Source: Candidatus Segatella violae (GTDB lineage Bacteria; Bacteroidota; Bacteroidia; Bacteroidales; Bacteroidaceae). Taken from it: 22,599 bases of DNA. The notes below the pieces were generated by a model, which saw nothing but the letters and a program-made list of their open reading frames with translations, made no database searches and was not told where the DNA came from. The stretch lies in contig DJSH01000091.1 of the NCBI GenBank assembly GCA_002440225.1, positions 1-22,599 of the forward strand, in the 5' to 3' direction. Shown in pieces: positions 7,032-15,439 of the stretch (position 1 is the stretch's first letter; every line of letters starts with the position of its first letter). The position numbers were made by a program, and so were the translations under genes.

Positions 7032-8639
7032 ATGAAGAAGATTTTTAAACTTATCTTCGTGCTCTGCGCTTTCTGCGCTGCAGCACAAGCTCAGCCAGCC
7101 CGACCAAAGCTGGTTGTAGGTTTGGTTGTTGACCAAATGCGTTGGGATTACCTCTATCGCTATCAGGCTCGCTACGGCGAGGGCGGTTTCAAGAGGCTCC
7201 TGAACGAGGGATTCAGTTGCGAGAACTGTCGCATCCCTTACATCCCTTCCGTAACAGCCATCGGTCACACCTCCATCTATACAGGCTCTGTGCCTTCCAT
7301 CCATGGTATTGCTGGCAATAACTTCATGAAGGATGGCAAGGTGACTTACTGTACGGAAGATTACACCGTGAAGCCTGTAGGCTCTGATGGCAAGGCTGGC
7401 TATGAGTCGCCTCGCAACATGTGGTGTACTACTATCGGCGATGAGCTTCGTATCGCCACCAACGACCGCTCTAAGGTGATTGGCGTAGCCATCAAGGACC
7501 GTGCTTCCATCCTTCCTGCCGGCCATCACGCCAATGGCGCCTACTGGTTTGACGCCAAAAACGGCAAGTTCATCACCAGCTCTTTCTATATGGACAAGTT
7601 GCCTGAGTGGGTGAACAAGTTCAACAAGCAGAACCTCCCAAAGAAGTATCTCTCAGAAAAATGGAACACACTCTATCCTATCGACACTTACAAGGAGAGC
7701 ACTGCCGACGAGAACGACTATGAGGACGGCGTGAAGCCTGGTGTGAAGGCTACCCTTCCGCTCGACCTCCCTACCCTCTACAAGAAATATGGCACAGACA
7801 TCTTGCGCAGCACTCCATTCGGCAACAGCTACACATTGGAAATGGCTAAGGCAGCCATCGCTGGCGAGAACTTGGGCGGTGGCAACGAGACCGATTTCTT
7901 GGCTGTGAGTTGCTCCTGCACCGATGTCATCGGTCACCAGGTAGGTCCTAACGCCGTGGAGATAGAGGATACTTATCTCCGACTGGACAAGGATTTCGCT
8001 GATTTCTTCGCTTATCTCGACCAGAAGGTGGGTAAGGGCAACTATCTCGTATTCCTCAGCGCAGACCACGGTGGCATGAACAACGCCAAGTTCTTGCAAG
8101 ATCGTCGCATCCCTGCCGGCTCTTGGAGCAACAAGGCTGCCCAAGACTATCTCGACGAGGCTTTGAAAGCAAAATATCCATCAGCAGGTAGCCTCATCAA
8201 GGGCGTGTTCAACTATCAGGTGTTTTTCGACACCAACAAGATTGACTCCCTTGGCCTCGACTACGCACAGGTAAAGCAGGTGGTGGTAAACCGCTTGAAG
8301 AAAGACAAGGACGTGCTCTATGCTTGCGACATGGAGAAGGCCTCCATCGAGAGCATCCCAGAGGAAGTGAAATTCCGCATCATCAATGGTTTCAACCGTG
8401 AGCGCAGCGGCGGCGTACAGGTTGTCTTGAAACCAGATTTCTACGACCACGGTATGAAGGGAACCTCTCATGGTGTATGGAATGGCTACGACACCCACAT
8501 CCCATTGGTCTTCATGGGCTGGGGCATCAAGCAAGGTGCCAGCACCAAGCCTTGCTACATGACGGACATCGCCCCTACCGTTTGCGCCTTGCTTCACATC
8601 CAGGCACCAGACGGCTGTATTGGTGAGCCGATTTTCTAA
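7032..8639 (+). CDS. pafA: PafA-type alkaline phosphatase, exported
   Basis: A 535-aa protein with a signal peptide at about residues 1-20 (basic M-K-K, hydrophobic core, A-Q-A cleavage site), so it is probably periplasmic. It belongs to the alkaline phosphatase superfamily. D34 sits in V-V-D-Q-M-R, and the nucleophile Thr75 in P-S-V-T-A-I-G-H. N96 (H-G-I-A-G-N) and the K155-x-R157 pair (I-K-D-R) match the catalytic Thr, Asn, Lys and Arg set of Elizabethkingia PafA. A metal-binding S-A-D-H-G-G and a late T-S-H-G are also present. PafA enzymes hydrolyse phosphate monoesters with Zn2+ and are not inhibited by phosphate, releasing Pi in the periplasm. The gene is transcribed alone from a consensus promoter and ends at a shared terminator. 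Family assignment is firm. The phosphate-independent property is carried over from the family. Confidence 0.93.
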   Translation: MKKIFKLIFVLCAFCAAAQAQPARPKLVVGLVVDQMRWDYLYRYQARYGEGGFKRLLNEGFSCENCRIPYIPSVTAIGHTSIYTGSVPSIHGIAGNNFMKDGKVTYCTEDYTVKPVGSDGKAGYESPRNMWCTTIGDELRIATNDRSKVIGVAIKDRASILPAGHHANGAYWFDAKNGKFITSSFYMDKLPEWVNKFNKQNLPKKYLSEKWNTLYPIDTYKESTADENDYEDGVKPGVKATLPLDLPTLYKKYGTDILRSTPFGNSYTLEMAKAAIAGENLGGGNETDFLAVSCSCTDVIGHQVGPNAVEIEDTYLRLDKDFADFFAYLDQKVGKGNYLVFLSADHGGMNNAKFLQDRRIPAGSWSNKAAQDYLDEALKAKYPSAGSLIKGVFNYQVFFDTNKIDSLGLDYAQVKQVVVNRLKKDKDVLYACDMEKASIESIPEEVKFRIINGFNRERSGGVQVVLKPDFYDHGMKGTSHGVWNGYDTHIPLVFMGWGIKQGASTKPCYMTDIAPTVCALLHIQAPDGCIGEPIF

Positions 8640-8681
8640 AATTCCCCACATCATCATAAGATTACAAAACAACAGATAACG

Positions 8682-8717
8682 ACAAAGGCTAGGCTTCACG
8701 TGAAACCTAGCCTTTGT
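8682..8717. terminator. Bidirectional terminator between convergent genes
   Basis: A perfect 12-bp stem (ACAAAGGCTAGG at 8682-8693 and its complement at 8706-8717) encloses a loop containing CACGTG. It lies between the stops of the convergent phosphatase (+) and aat (-) genes and can serve both. Confidence 0.75.
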
Positions 8718-8787
8718 GCATTCATAAGATTATGTTTCCGCAACGCCTTTATATCAGTTTTTTAACTTGAGTACGTTGCTGTCTCAT

Positions 8788-9456
8788 TTACAAGTCTTCA
8801 TTCATAATCTTCATGTATTCCTCATACGAGATGTACCTGCCTCCCATCGACTTGAGATGAGGTGTCTCCAACTGGCAGTCTATCATCTTGCCACCATGCT
8901 CTTTCAGATAGCGAGCCAGAAAGATGAGGGCTAGCTTGGAGGCAGAAGGCACTAGCGAGAACATACTCTCGCCGATGAATACTTTTCCTATCGTCACGCC
9001 ATAGAGACCGCCCACCAATTGGTCGGTCTCATTGTCCCATACCTCCACGCTTGCGGCAAAGCCTTGATCGTGGAGGGCGGTGTAAGCCTCGATGATGTTC
9101 TCTCCTAGCCATGCACCATCCTCCTCGTTGCGATGATTGCATTTGCCGCAAGCCCTGATTACCTCGTCGAAAGCCTCGTTAATGCCCACGCTGTACTTGT
9201 TCTTGTTCATGAGCGTACGCATGGAGTGGCTCACGTGGATTTCGTCGGGGAAGATGACGAAGCGTTGCATCGGACAAAACCACAACGGCTCGTCTTGGTC
9301 ACGAAAACTGTACCAAGGAAAGATGCCGTTGCTGTAAGCTAACAACAGGCGGTCGATACTCAAGTCGCCGCCCACCGCAAAACACCCGTCGTCATCACCT
9401 AGATGAGGGTCGGGGAAGTAAAGTTCGTCAGAACTATCGTCTATCTCAAAAACCAT
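8788..9456 (-). CDS. aat: Leucyl/phenylalanyl-tRNA--protein transferase
   Basis: A 222-aa protein of typical Aat length. Motifs in order are Y-S-N-G-I-F-P-W (41-48), W-F-C-P-M-Q-R (59-65), H-S-M-R (77-80), A-W-L-G-E-N (115-120), G-E-S-M-F-S (162-167), S-A-S-K-L-A-L (171-177) and I-D-C-Q (192-195), whose Asp matches the catalytic residue of the E. coli enzyme. It transfers Leu or Phe from tRNA to proteins that begin with Arg or Lys, creating a primary N-degron. It lies downstream of clpA on the same strand, 272 bp away across a repeat-rich gap. With clpS and clpA nearby, the window encodes tagging, recognition and unfolding. An A-rich AAAGG precedes the start. Confidence 0.96.
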   Translation of the reverse strand: MVFEIDDSSDELYFPDPHLGDDDGCFAVGGDLSIDRLLLAYSNGIFPWYSFRDQDEPLWFCPMQRFVIFPDEIHVSHSMRTLMNKNKYSVGINEAFDEVIRACGKCNHRNEEDGAWLGENIIEAYTALHDQGFAASVEVWDNETDQLVGGLYGVTIGKVFIGESMFSLVPSASKLALIFLARYLKEHGGKMIDCQLETPHLKSMGGRYISYEEYMKIMNEDL

Positions 9457-9472
9457 TGCCTTTCTATTTTTA

Positions 9473-9720
9473 TCAAGAATTAGAGAATTAGAGAATTTTC
9501 GTTCTTGTTAAACTTTTCTCTCCAACATGATTCTTTAGAGAATTAAGTTCGCAAAGCGAACAAAAAGAATTCCACTAGTACGGCTGAATAATCTATACGC
9601 CCCGAAGGGGCAGAAGCACATAACCTAGGGCAACGCCCTAGGTAAAATGCATGCGAGTATGTCGCCCTGTAAGGGCAAAAGCGTTATACTTATAGGGATT
9701 TTAAATTCTCTAATTCTTGA
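9473..9720. repeat. Inverted repeat pair bracketing a repeat-rich gap
   Basis: TCAAGAATTAGAGAATTT-like sequence begins at 9473 (with an extra internal AGAGAATT), and its reverse complement is at 9703-9720. The pair encloses the GC-rich hairpin repeat copy A. Together they fill the aat-clpA gap. This may be the footprint of an inserted element or just related AT-rich spacers. Confidence 0.5.
9578..9702. repeat. GC-rich triple-hairpin repeat, copy A
   Basis: Three short stems lie in a row: GCCCC-GAA-GGGGC, then CCTAGGGC around AAC-type loops with GCCCTAGG, then GCCCT-GTA-AGGGC. They are separated by conserved AGAAGCA and ATGC-containing linkers, and a TATAGGG box ends the unit. About 120 bp is shared in the same orientation with copy B (15998-16120). 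It is a REP-like dispersed repeat. This type is, from memory, common in Prevotella and Bacteroides intergenic DNA. It lies just downstream of clpA. Confidence 0.8.
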
Positions 9721-9728
9721 CTCTAAAC

Positions 9729-12011
9729 CTATTCCCTTATCACTAATTCCTTTCCATCGAAGTCAACCGTAGCCTTGCCTCCCTTCTTCAGCTTGCCGAA
9801 GAGGATTGCCTTCATGAGGACAGGCTTCAAGCGATTGCCGATGACACGATCCATCTCTCGGGCACCATATTCCTTGGTGAAGCCCCACTTGAGAAGTTGC
9901 TCATGCGCTGCATCGGTCAACTTGATGGTTACGTTCTTGGCTGCCAACTTCTGGTCGAGCTGACGGAGCTTCTTGCCGAGTATCAACTCTGCCATGTGCT
10001 TATCCATATCGTTGAACACCACGGTGTCGCTTAGACGGTTGATGAACTCAGGCTTGAAGGTCTTCTTCACCTGTGCCAACATCGCCTCGCCACGGCTCAC
10101 ACCACCACCGAAGCCTACGCTAGCCTGTGAGGCATACTGCGCTCCGGCATTCGAAGTCATGATGAGGATGACGTTGCGGAAGTCTGCCTTCTGTCCCTTG
10201 TTGTCGGTCAGTCTGGCGTAGTCCATCACCTGCAAGAGGATGTTGTAGATGTCGCTGTGCGCCTTCTCTATCTCATCGAGCAAGAGCACGCAGTTAGGGG
10301 TCTTGCGGATGGCATCGGTCAAGAGTCCGCCGTCCTCATAGCCCACGTATCCGGCAGGCGAACCGATGAGCTTTGCCACGGTATGCTTCTCGGTGTATTC
10401 GCTCATGTCGAAGCGAACGAGTTCGATACCGAGTTCCTTTGCCAAGACACGAGCCACCTCGGTCTTGCCCACTCCCGTAGGTCCCACGAACAAGAGCGAA
10501 GCCAATGGCTTGTCATCGTCCACGAGCCCTGCCTTCGCCATCATCACAGCCTCAACCACCTTATCCACAGCCTTGTCCTGACCATAAATCTTGTCGAGCA
10601 TGTGCTGGCGCAGATGAGCCAATGCCTCGTTGTCATCGTCCTTGATGGCGGCGGCATCTATCTTGCAGACCTTGGTGAGGATTTGCTGGATAATCGGCTT
10701 GGTCACGTAAGAACGTTGGCGATACGGCACAGGATGCACCTCCAGGTAAGCTCCTGCCTCATCTATCAAGTCGATGGCCTTATCCGGCAGACAGCGGTTG
10801 CTGATATACTTGGCACTGGCACGCACGGCGTACTCCAAGGCATCCTTGCGATAAGTCACGTTATGGAACTTGTTGTACTTATACTGCAAGCCCTCCAATA
10901 TCTTGATGGCTTCCTCCTCGGTAGGTTCCTTGATGTCTATCTGTTGGAATCGGCGCACGATGCCCTTGCTCTGGGCGATGTAGCGATTGTATTCCTCGTA
11001 GGTGGTGGAACCGATGAATCGGATGTCGCCAGCCTCCAGATATTGCTTGAGCATGTTGGAAGCATCCGGTCCGCCATCCGAGCTACGGCCGGCACCTATC
11101 ACATTATGTATCTCGTCGAGATAGATGATGCAGTTACCCTCCTTGGTGGCACCCTCCATTACCATCTTGATGCGCTTCTCGAAGTCGCCACGATACTGGG
11201 CACCAGCGAGCATCTGGGCGATGTCCATGCTGTAGATGCGAGCCCCCTTCAGGCGCTCAGGCACCTTACCATCGTTGATGAGCTTGGCGAGACCATACAC
11301 CAGGGCTGTCTTTCCCACGCCCGGCTCGCCGATGTGCAGCGGATTGTTCTTCTCGGCACGGCAGAGCACCTGTATGGTGCGGTCGAGTTCCTGCTCTCTG
11401 CCGATGAGCGGATTGTGCTGCTCCACCTTGTCGGAGATGCAGGTTACGAGCTGATGCCAGTCCTGAGGCTGGCGATTTCTGCCCTCCTCGTCGTCATCAT
11501 AGTCATCGTCATCATAATCATCGTCAAAGTCGCCACTGACGGCCATGTTAGCCTCAGCCGAATCACCTTCCAACGGATAGAAACTATCCACGCTGGCGAG
11601 GAACTCGCCCTGTCGGTCGCCCACAGCCTTGCCCAACAGGTAAGCCGCCTCGGAGTTTTGCAGTCCCAACATCGCCTGCACGAAGTGGGGCACGTTGACC
11701 AACTTTCGGTCGGCGGCAGCAGCTAGGGCACAAGCCGTACCAAACATGGTCTTGAAGAGAGAGGAAGGCTCCGGCAGATACTTCACGGTAGAAGGCACAC
11801 GTTCCTGCTTGGCGAGCCATCCCACCAAGTCTTCGTGCATCTTCAGGCTATCCACCCCTTCCTCTTGGAGCGCCTGACAGAAGCTATACTGGCGAAGCAG
11901 CGACAAGAGCAAGTGCTCCGGCATGATAAACTCGTGGTCGAAGAACCGAGCTTGCTTCATCGCGTCATCCATCAAGACGTTCATATATCGGGTTAATCCC
12001 ATACTATCCAT
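9729..12011 (-). CDS. clpA: ATP-dependent Clp protease ATP-binding subunit ClpA
   Basis: A 760-aa class I AAA+ unfoldase. The N-terminal Clp repeat domain spans about 1-145 and is joined by a very acidic linker (about 161-176, nearly all Asp) to two ATPase modules. Module 1 has Walker A G-E-P-G-V-G-K-T at 228-235 and Walker B I-I-Y-L-D-E near 295-300. Module 2 has G-P-T-G-V-G-K-T at 510-517 and L-L-L-D-E-I at 576-581. The V-G-F tripeptide at 632-634 matches the [LIV]-G-[FL] loop that docks on ClpP, and no ClpB-type middle coiled coil is present. It should unfold ClpS-delivered substrates for ClpP, which is not in the window. Start: AAGGAAAG lies about 9 nt upstream. The clpS stop is 21 bp upstream, so the two form an operon. 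Confidence 0.95.
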   Translation of the reverse strand: MDSMGLTRYMNVLMDDAMKQARFFDHEFIMPEHLLLSLLRQYSFCQALQEEGVDSLKMHEDLVGWLAKQERVPSTVKYLPEPSSLFKTMFGTACALAAAADRKLVNVPHFVQAMLGLQNSEAAYLLGKAVGDRQGEFLASVDSFYPLEGDSAEANMAVSGDFDDDYDDDDYDDDEEGRNRQPQDWHQLVTCISDKVEQHNPLIGREQELDRTIQVLCRAEKNNPLHIGEPGVGKTALVYGLAKLINDGKVPERLKGARIYSMDIAQMLAGAQYRGDFEKRIKMVMEGATKEGNCIIYLDEIHNVIGAGRSSDGGPDASNMLKQYLEAGDIRFIGSTTYEEYNRYIAQSKGIVRRFQQIDIKEPTEEEAIKILEGLQYKYNKFHNVTYRKDALEYAVRASAKYISNRCLPDKAIDLIDEAGAYLEVHPVPYRQRSYVTKPIIQQILTKVCKIDAAAIKDDDNEALAHLRQHMLDKIYGQDKAVDKVVEAVMMAKAGLVDDDKPLASLLFVGPTGVGKTEVARVLAKELGIELVRFDMSEYTEKHTVAKLIGSPAGYVGYEDGGLLTDAIRKTPNCVLLLDEIEKAHSDIYNILLQVMDYARLTDNKGQKADFRNVILIMTSNAGAQYASQASVGFGGGVSRGEAMLAQVKKTFKPEFINRLSDTVVFNDMDKHMAELILGKKLRQLDQKLAAKNVTIKLTDAAHEQLLKWGFTKEYGAREMDRVIGNRLKPVLMKAILFGKLKKGGKATVDFDGKELVIRE

Positions 12012-12032
12012 TCTTGTTCTTTCCTTTCTTTT

Positions 12033-12335
12033 TTATTCTGGCATATAAGTGAGCTTGAGCGGATACTTCTGCGAGCGAGCTTGCTCCATCGCTTTCTCCA
12101 CCTTGCTCTTGGCAATGTCATAACTATAGATTCCCACCACGGCTTTCTCCTCACGATGCACCTTCAGCATGATGGTCTCAGCCTCTTCCGCCGACTTGAA
12201 GAAGACGGTTTCGAGGATGTCCACCACGAAGTCCATCGGGGTGAAGTCGTCGTTGAACATCATCACCACGTAACGTCCAGGCTCCTTGAGTCGGGTCTTC
12301 TGGCGTTCACGAATTGCTGTTTGTTCTTGCGGCAT
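12033..12335 (-). CDS. clpS: ATP-dependent Clp protease adaptor ClpS
   Basis: A protein of about 100 aa with the ClpS core: Y-V-V-M-M-F-N-D-D-F-T-P-M-D-F-V (the N-degron-binding N-D-D region), then F-F-K-S-A-E-E-A, M-L-K-V-H-R-E and a Y-S-Y-D-I-A-K-S-K-V-E helix. ClpS binds N-terminal Leu, Phe, Tyr or Trp and hands the substrate to the ClpA N-domain. I chose the start at 12335 (M-P-Q-E-Q-T) because it matches the usual N-terminus of Bacteroidota ClpS as I recall it. The alternative start at 12365 would leave only about 10 nt of leader after the promoter box at 12382-12389. It is first in the clpS-clpA transcript. Confidence 0.9.
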   Translation of the reverse strand: MPQEQTAIRERQKTRLKEPGRYVVMMFNDDFTPMDFVVDILETVFFKSAEEAETIMLKVHREEKAVVGIYSYDIAKSKVEKAMEQARSQKYPLKLTYMPE

Positions 12336-12381
12336 AATGTGTTTATTTAAAATTACAGGGTCCATTATGGAAGCTTAACTG

Positions 12382-12389
12382 CAAAGATA
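12382..12389 (-). promoter_or_regulatory. Putative -7 box for clpS-clpA
   Basis: On the minus strand this reads TATCTTTG, a perfect TAnnTTTG match, 46 bp upstream of the chosen clpS start. A convincing -33 box was not seen. Confidence 0.5.
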
Positions 12390-12474
12390 CAACAATCTTT
12401 GGAAAAACATAGCAATTCATAGCACAAAATCGCAGGAAAACGAAAAAAAAAGAAGTTATGCTAACTTATTTTAA

Positions 12475-13221
12475 AAAATATTCAAAGCCAACGCCGACTT
12501 CATGGCAAAAAACTTGAAGCAGTATGGATGGGAATATGTGGTCGTAGATATTCGTTGGTTCATTGCCAACGACAAGGCTGGAGGTTACAACGAGAGCAAT
12601 CCCGTATATGTCATCGGCAATTATACAGTAGATGCATCCAAGCCTGGAGCGCAAGAATACTATAACTCCATCTTCGATATGTATGCTGAATGGGGCGTGG
12701 ATTTCATCAAGATAGACGACCTGTCTGCGCCAGACTATCATCAGCCAGAAATCGACATGATTCCGCTCGGACACATTGCCATCCGTGGAGAAAGAGGAGA
12801 AGACAGAATGACTCGACTTACAAAAGACGAGCAATACTCGCTCATGACATTCTTCTGCATCTTCCGCTCACCGCTGATGTTTGGCGGCGATTTGCCTACC
12901 ATCGATCCTTTTACATTGTCACTGCTCACCAACAAAGGCGTCTTGAAGATGCACAAAGACGGAACCCATGTTCGAGAATTGTTCAATGATGGCAAGAAAT
13001 TGGCGATAACATCAAAAGACGCAAAGAATGGCGCAACATATTTGGCCATATTCAATCTCTCCGACCAAAAACAGCAAATAGAAGTACCATTAAATTCTTT
13101 AGGTATTAAAGGAGCTAAGAAAGCCACCCTACTTTGGGATAATAAGCAAGTAGGCAAGGTGAAAGGCAAAGTAAAAGCCAACCTTAATCCTCATGCTTGT
13201 ACATTATACAGATTAGATTGA
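12475..13221 (+). pseudogene. Degraded GH27 alpha-galactosidase
   Basis: The open frame (first ATG at 12502, 239 aa) clearly resembles exported Bacteroidota GH27-like alpha-galactosidases but is far too short. Recognisable blocks are A-D-F-M-A-K-N-L-K-Q-Y-G-W-E-Y with D-I-R-W-F, then Y-T-V-D-A-S-K-P-G-A-Q-E-Y with D-F-I-K-I-D-D (the K-x-D nucleophile region), then L-G-H-I-A-I-R-G-E-R-G, F-R-S-P-L-M-F-G-G-D and a C-terminal beta domain. A normal relative has a signal peptide and G-W-N-S-W region before the first block. It also has barrel sequence between blocks one and two, and the acid/base Asp segment between two and three. All three are missing without loss of frame. An in-frame TAA at 12472-12474 closes the 5' side. 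It is almost certainly inactive. The exact deletion sizes need an alignment. Confidence 0.75.
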
Positions 13222-13264
13222 GACTGAAAATTTCAAGAATCATTCTATTATACTTCAGAAAAAG

Positions 13265-13305
13265 ACGTGCTTGAACAATAATTTGTTGCTCAAGCACGTT
13301 TTTTT
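13265..13305 (+). terminator. Intrinsic terminator after the GH27 remnant
   Basis: A perfect 10-bp stem (ACGTGCTTGA at 13265-13274, complement at 13290-13299), extended by ACAA/TTGT, is followed by a run of seven T. It ends only 26 bp before the GH97 start codon. Confidence 0.88.
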
Positions 13306-13331
13306 AAAAGAAGTTCTAAACAAAAAATGGT

Positions 13332-15302
13332 ATGAAGAAAATATTTATTTCAATCCTCGCATCCCTATTCTTGAATGCACCATTACTAGCTCAAGAATAC
13401 ACGGTGCTTTCGCCTGATGGGCACATAGCCTTGGCGGTCTCCAACCAAGAGCAATTAACTTACTCTGTTCAGCTGGATGGAAAAACGCTTATCGCCCCAT
13501 CTCCTATGGGATTTCAGTTGAAAGACGAAAAAGAGATGAAAGGCAATTTTAGCGTAGAGAATGATGCTAAGGTAAAAAACGGAATAGAGGCCTGGACCCC
13601 TGTAGTTCGCAACAAACATGCCGAATGTCGAGTTCCTTACCAGGAGCTCACATTGAACCTAAAAGAAAAAGGTGACCCATATCGCCGTATGGATGTTGCT
13701 TTCCGAGTGATGAACGATGGCGTAGCCTTCCGCTACACGCTTTATGGAAACTCAAGATTGGGAAATCGACACATCACCAAAGAACTTACTGGATATTCTG
13801 TTCCAGAGGGGTCTATTCTTTGGATACCTGATTTCGCTTATGAGAATCATGGCAAAAGCTATAAGTCATCACAAGAAGGAGTTTTTGAAAAAACTCCCGT
13901 CAAGAACATAAAGACAGACATCCATGCTGGTTTACCAGGCTTGATCAAAGTAGATGAGAGCAACTGGATGGCCATCACAGAAGCCAACCTAGACAACTAT
14001 CCTGCCTTCTATTTAGGTAGAAGCCAGGAAGCAAAGGGAGGCTACCAAATGTTAGACACCAAGCTAACCCCAATTTGGGGAGAAGACGAGAACGGTGTGA
14101 AAGCTAGATTTGACGAGGCAACGAACTCTTCATGGCGTGTCATCATGATTGGGCACAATCCCGGCAAATTTATAGAGAGCGAAATTATTCGTTCACTCAA
14201 CCCAGACTGTGCCTTAAAAAACACAGAATGGATAAAGCCAGGAATGTCGGCTTGGGATCATTGGTGGAGCGGCGAAGTAAAGATGGAGCAAAGCGTCATC
14301 AAGCAATACATTGACCTTGCTGCCAAAGAGAAATGGCCATACATGCTGATAGACTGGACTTGGTATGGAGAATTCAATAATCCAAAAGCCGACATCACCA
14401 AGGTGGCTCCTCAGCTCAATATGCCAGAAATCATCCAGTACGCAAAATCTAAGAATGTGGATATTTGGTTATGGCTAAGATGTGAAGATGCCAACAACAA
14501 CGACCAATACAAACAAGCATTCCCACTCTATCACAAATGGGGCATTAAAGGAGTGAAAATAGACTTTATGGATCGAGATGACCAAGACATGGTAAACTGG
14601 TATCGTCGCATCATCAAGGCTACTGCAGACAATGAGCTGATGCTTGACCTACACGGAGCCTACAAACCCGACGGCATAGAACGTACCTATCCACACATGC
14701 TAACCAGAGAAGGCGTGATGGGAGAAGAAAACTACAAATGGTCTGACAAGATGACTCCAGAGCACAACGTGACGCTGGCTTACACTCGCTTGTTAGCAGG
14801 GCAGATGGACTATACTCCTGGTGGTTTCCTCAATGTTACCCAGAAGCAATTCAAAAATCAATCGCCAACACTCGTTTCAAATACTCGTGCCGCAGAACTT
14901 GCCAAATTCGTAGTATATGAAAGCCCATTCATGTGTTTCTGCGAACATCCTGACCACGTATATGGACAAGTGGGCGAAGACTTTGTGCAAAAAGTTCCAA
15001 CTACTTGGGATGACATTAAATTCTTAGGAGGAACACCCGACACTTACGTAGCTTTAGCCAAAAAGACGGGCGAGCAGTGGTACATAGGTATCATCAACAA
15101 CAGCAAACAGCGCACCATCCAACTCGACTTGAGCTTCTTACCAAAAGGAAACTATGAACTAGAGTATTGGAAAGATGGCAAAAAAGCCAATTCTATAGCA
15201 ACTGATTGCGAACATAATAAGACAAAGATTGCTTCCACCAAATCTTTGAACGTCAAGTTAGCTAATGCTGGAGGCTATGTTTGTATCATTAGTCGAAAGT
15301 AA
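13332..15302 (+). CDS. GH97 glycoside hydrolase, probable retaining alpha-galactosidase
   Basis: A 656-aa exported protein with a signal peptide at about 1-20 (L-L-A then Q-E). The N-terminal beta-supersandwich (about 25-290) is followed by the (beta/alpha)8 catalytic domain with M-S-A-W-D-H-W-W-S (305-313), L-I-D-W-T-W-Y (339-345), G-V-K-I-D-F-M-D (407-414) and G-V-M-G-E-E-N-Y (461-468), then a C-terminal beta domain. GH97 contains inverting SusB-type glucosidases and retaining alpha-galactosidases. Asp411 and Glu466 here are 55 residues apart, the same spacing as the nucleophile Asp415 and acid/base Glu470 of B. thetaiotaomicron BtGal97b. This favours the retaining galactosidase branch. The adjacent GH27 remnant points to the same substrate. 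It sits 26 bp after a strong terminator, so how it is transcribed is unclear. Confidence 0.9.
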   Translation: MKKIFISILASLFLNAPLLAQEYTVLSPDGHIALAVSNQEQLTYSVQLDGKTLIAPSPMGFQLKDEKEMKGNFSVENDAKVKNGIEAWTPVVRNKHAECRVPYQELTLNLKEKGDPYRRMDVAFRVMNDGVAFRYTLYGNSRLGNRHITKELTGYSVPEGSILWIPDFAYENHGKSYKSSQEGVFEKTPVKNIKTDIHAGLPGLIKVDESNWMAITEANLDNYPAFYLGRSQEAKGGYQMLDTKLTPIWGEDENGVKARFDEATNSSWRVIMIGHNPGKFIESEIIRSLNPDCALKNTEWIKPGMSAWDHWWSGEVKMEQSVIKQYIDLAAKEKWPYMLIDWTWYGEFNNPKADITKVAPQLNMPEIIQYAKSKNVDIWLWLRCEDANNNDQYKQAFPLYHKWGIKGVKIDFMDRDDQDMVNWYRRIIKATADNELMLDLHGAYKPDGIERTYPHMLTREGVMGEENYKWSDKMTPEHNVTLAYTRLLAGQMDYTPGGFLNVTQKQFKNQSPTLVSNTRAAELAKFVVYESPFMCFCEHPDHVYGQVGEDFVQKVPTTWDDIKFLGGTPDTYVALAKKTGEQWYIGIINNSKQRTIQLDLSFLPKGNYELEYWKDGKKANSIATDCEHNKTKIASTKSLNVKLANAGGYVCIISRK

Positions 15303-15312
15303 TAAAAAACAA

Positions 15313-15354
15313 AAAAGGGGAACAAGCCAAAGACATGATGGCGTGTTCCCTTTT
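15313..15354 (+). terminator. Terminator of the GH97 gene
   Basis: AAAAGGGGAACA (15313-15324) pairs with TGTTCCCTTTT (15344-15354) with one bulged G. It starts 11 bp after the GH97 stop and is followed by TTAATTATT-type AT-rich DNA. Confidence 0.7.
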
Positions 15355-15365
15355 AATTATTAATC

Positions 15366-15439
15366 GTACCTGGCTAGTTGATAGAAGTACCTAGCTAGAG
15401 GATAGAAGTACCTAGCTAATTGATAGAAGTATCTAGCAC
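15366..15439. repeat. Tandem 21-bp repeats
   Basis: The unit GATAGAAGTACCTAGCTAG plus two bases repeats at 15380, 15401 and 15422, with a partial first unit from 15366 (GTACCTGGCTAGTT). Each unit contains the palindromic CTAGCTAG or a variant. The last unit touches the stop codon of the minus-strand flavin reductase gene at 15439. There are no spacers, so this is not a CRISPR array. Confidence 0.85.

Noticed and set aside
7653..8144. Minus-strand frames within the alkaline phosphatase gene
   Set aside because: They are antisense to a gene with complete catalytic residues, signal peptide and promoter.
10257..11726. 489-codon plus-strand frame opposite clpA
   Set aside because: ClpA on the other strand has all AAA+ motifs. 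The antisense product is low-complexity Leu/Val/His without recognisable features.
15366..15439. Possible CRISPR array
   Set aside because: The 21-bp units are directly adjacent with no unique spacers, and no cas gene is present.
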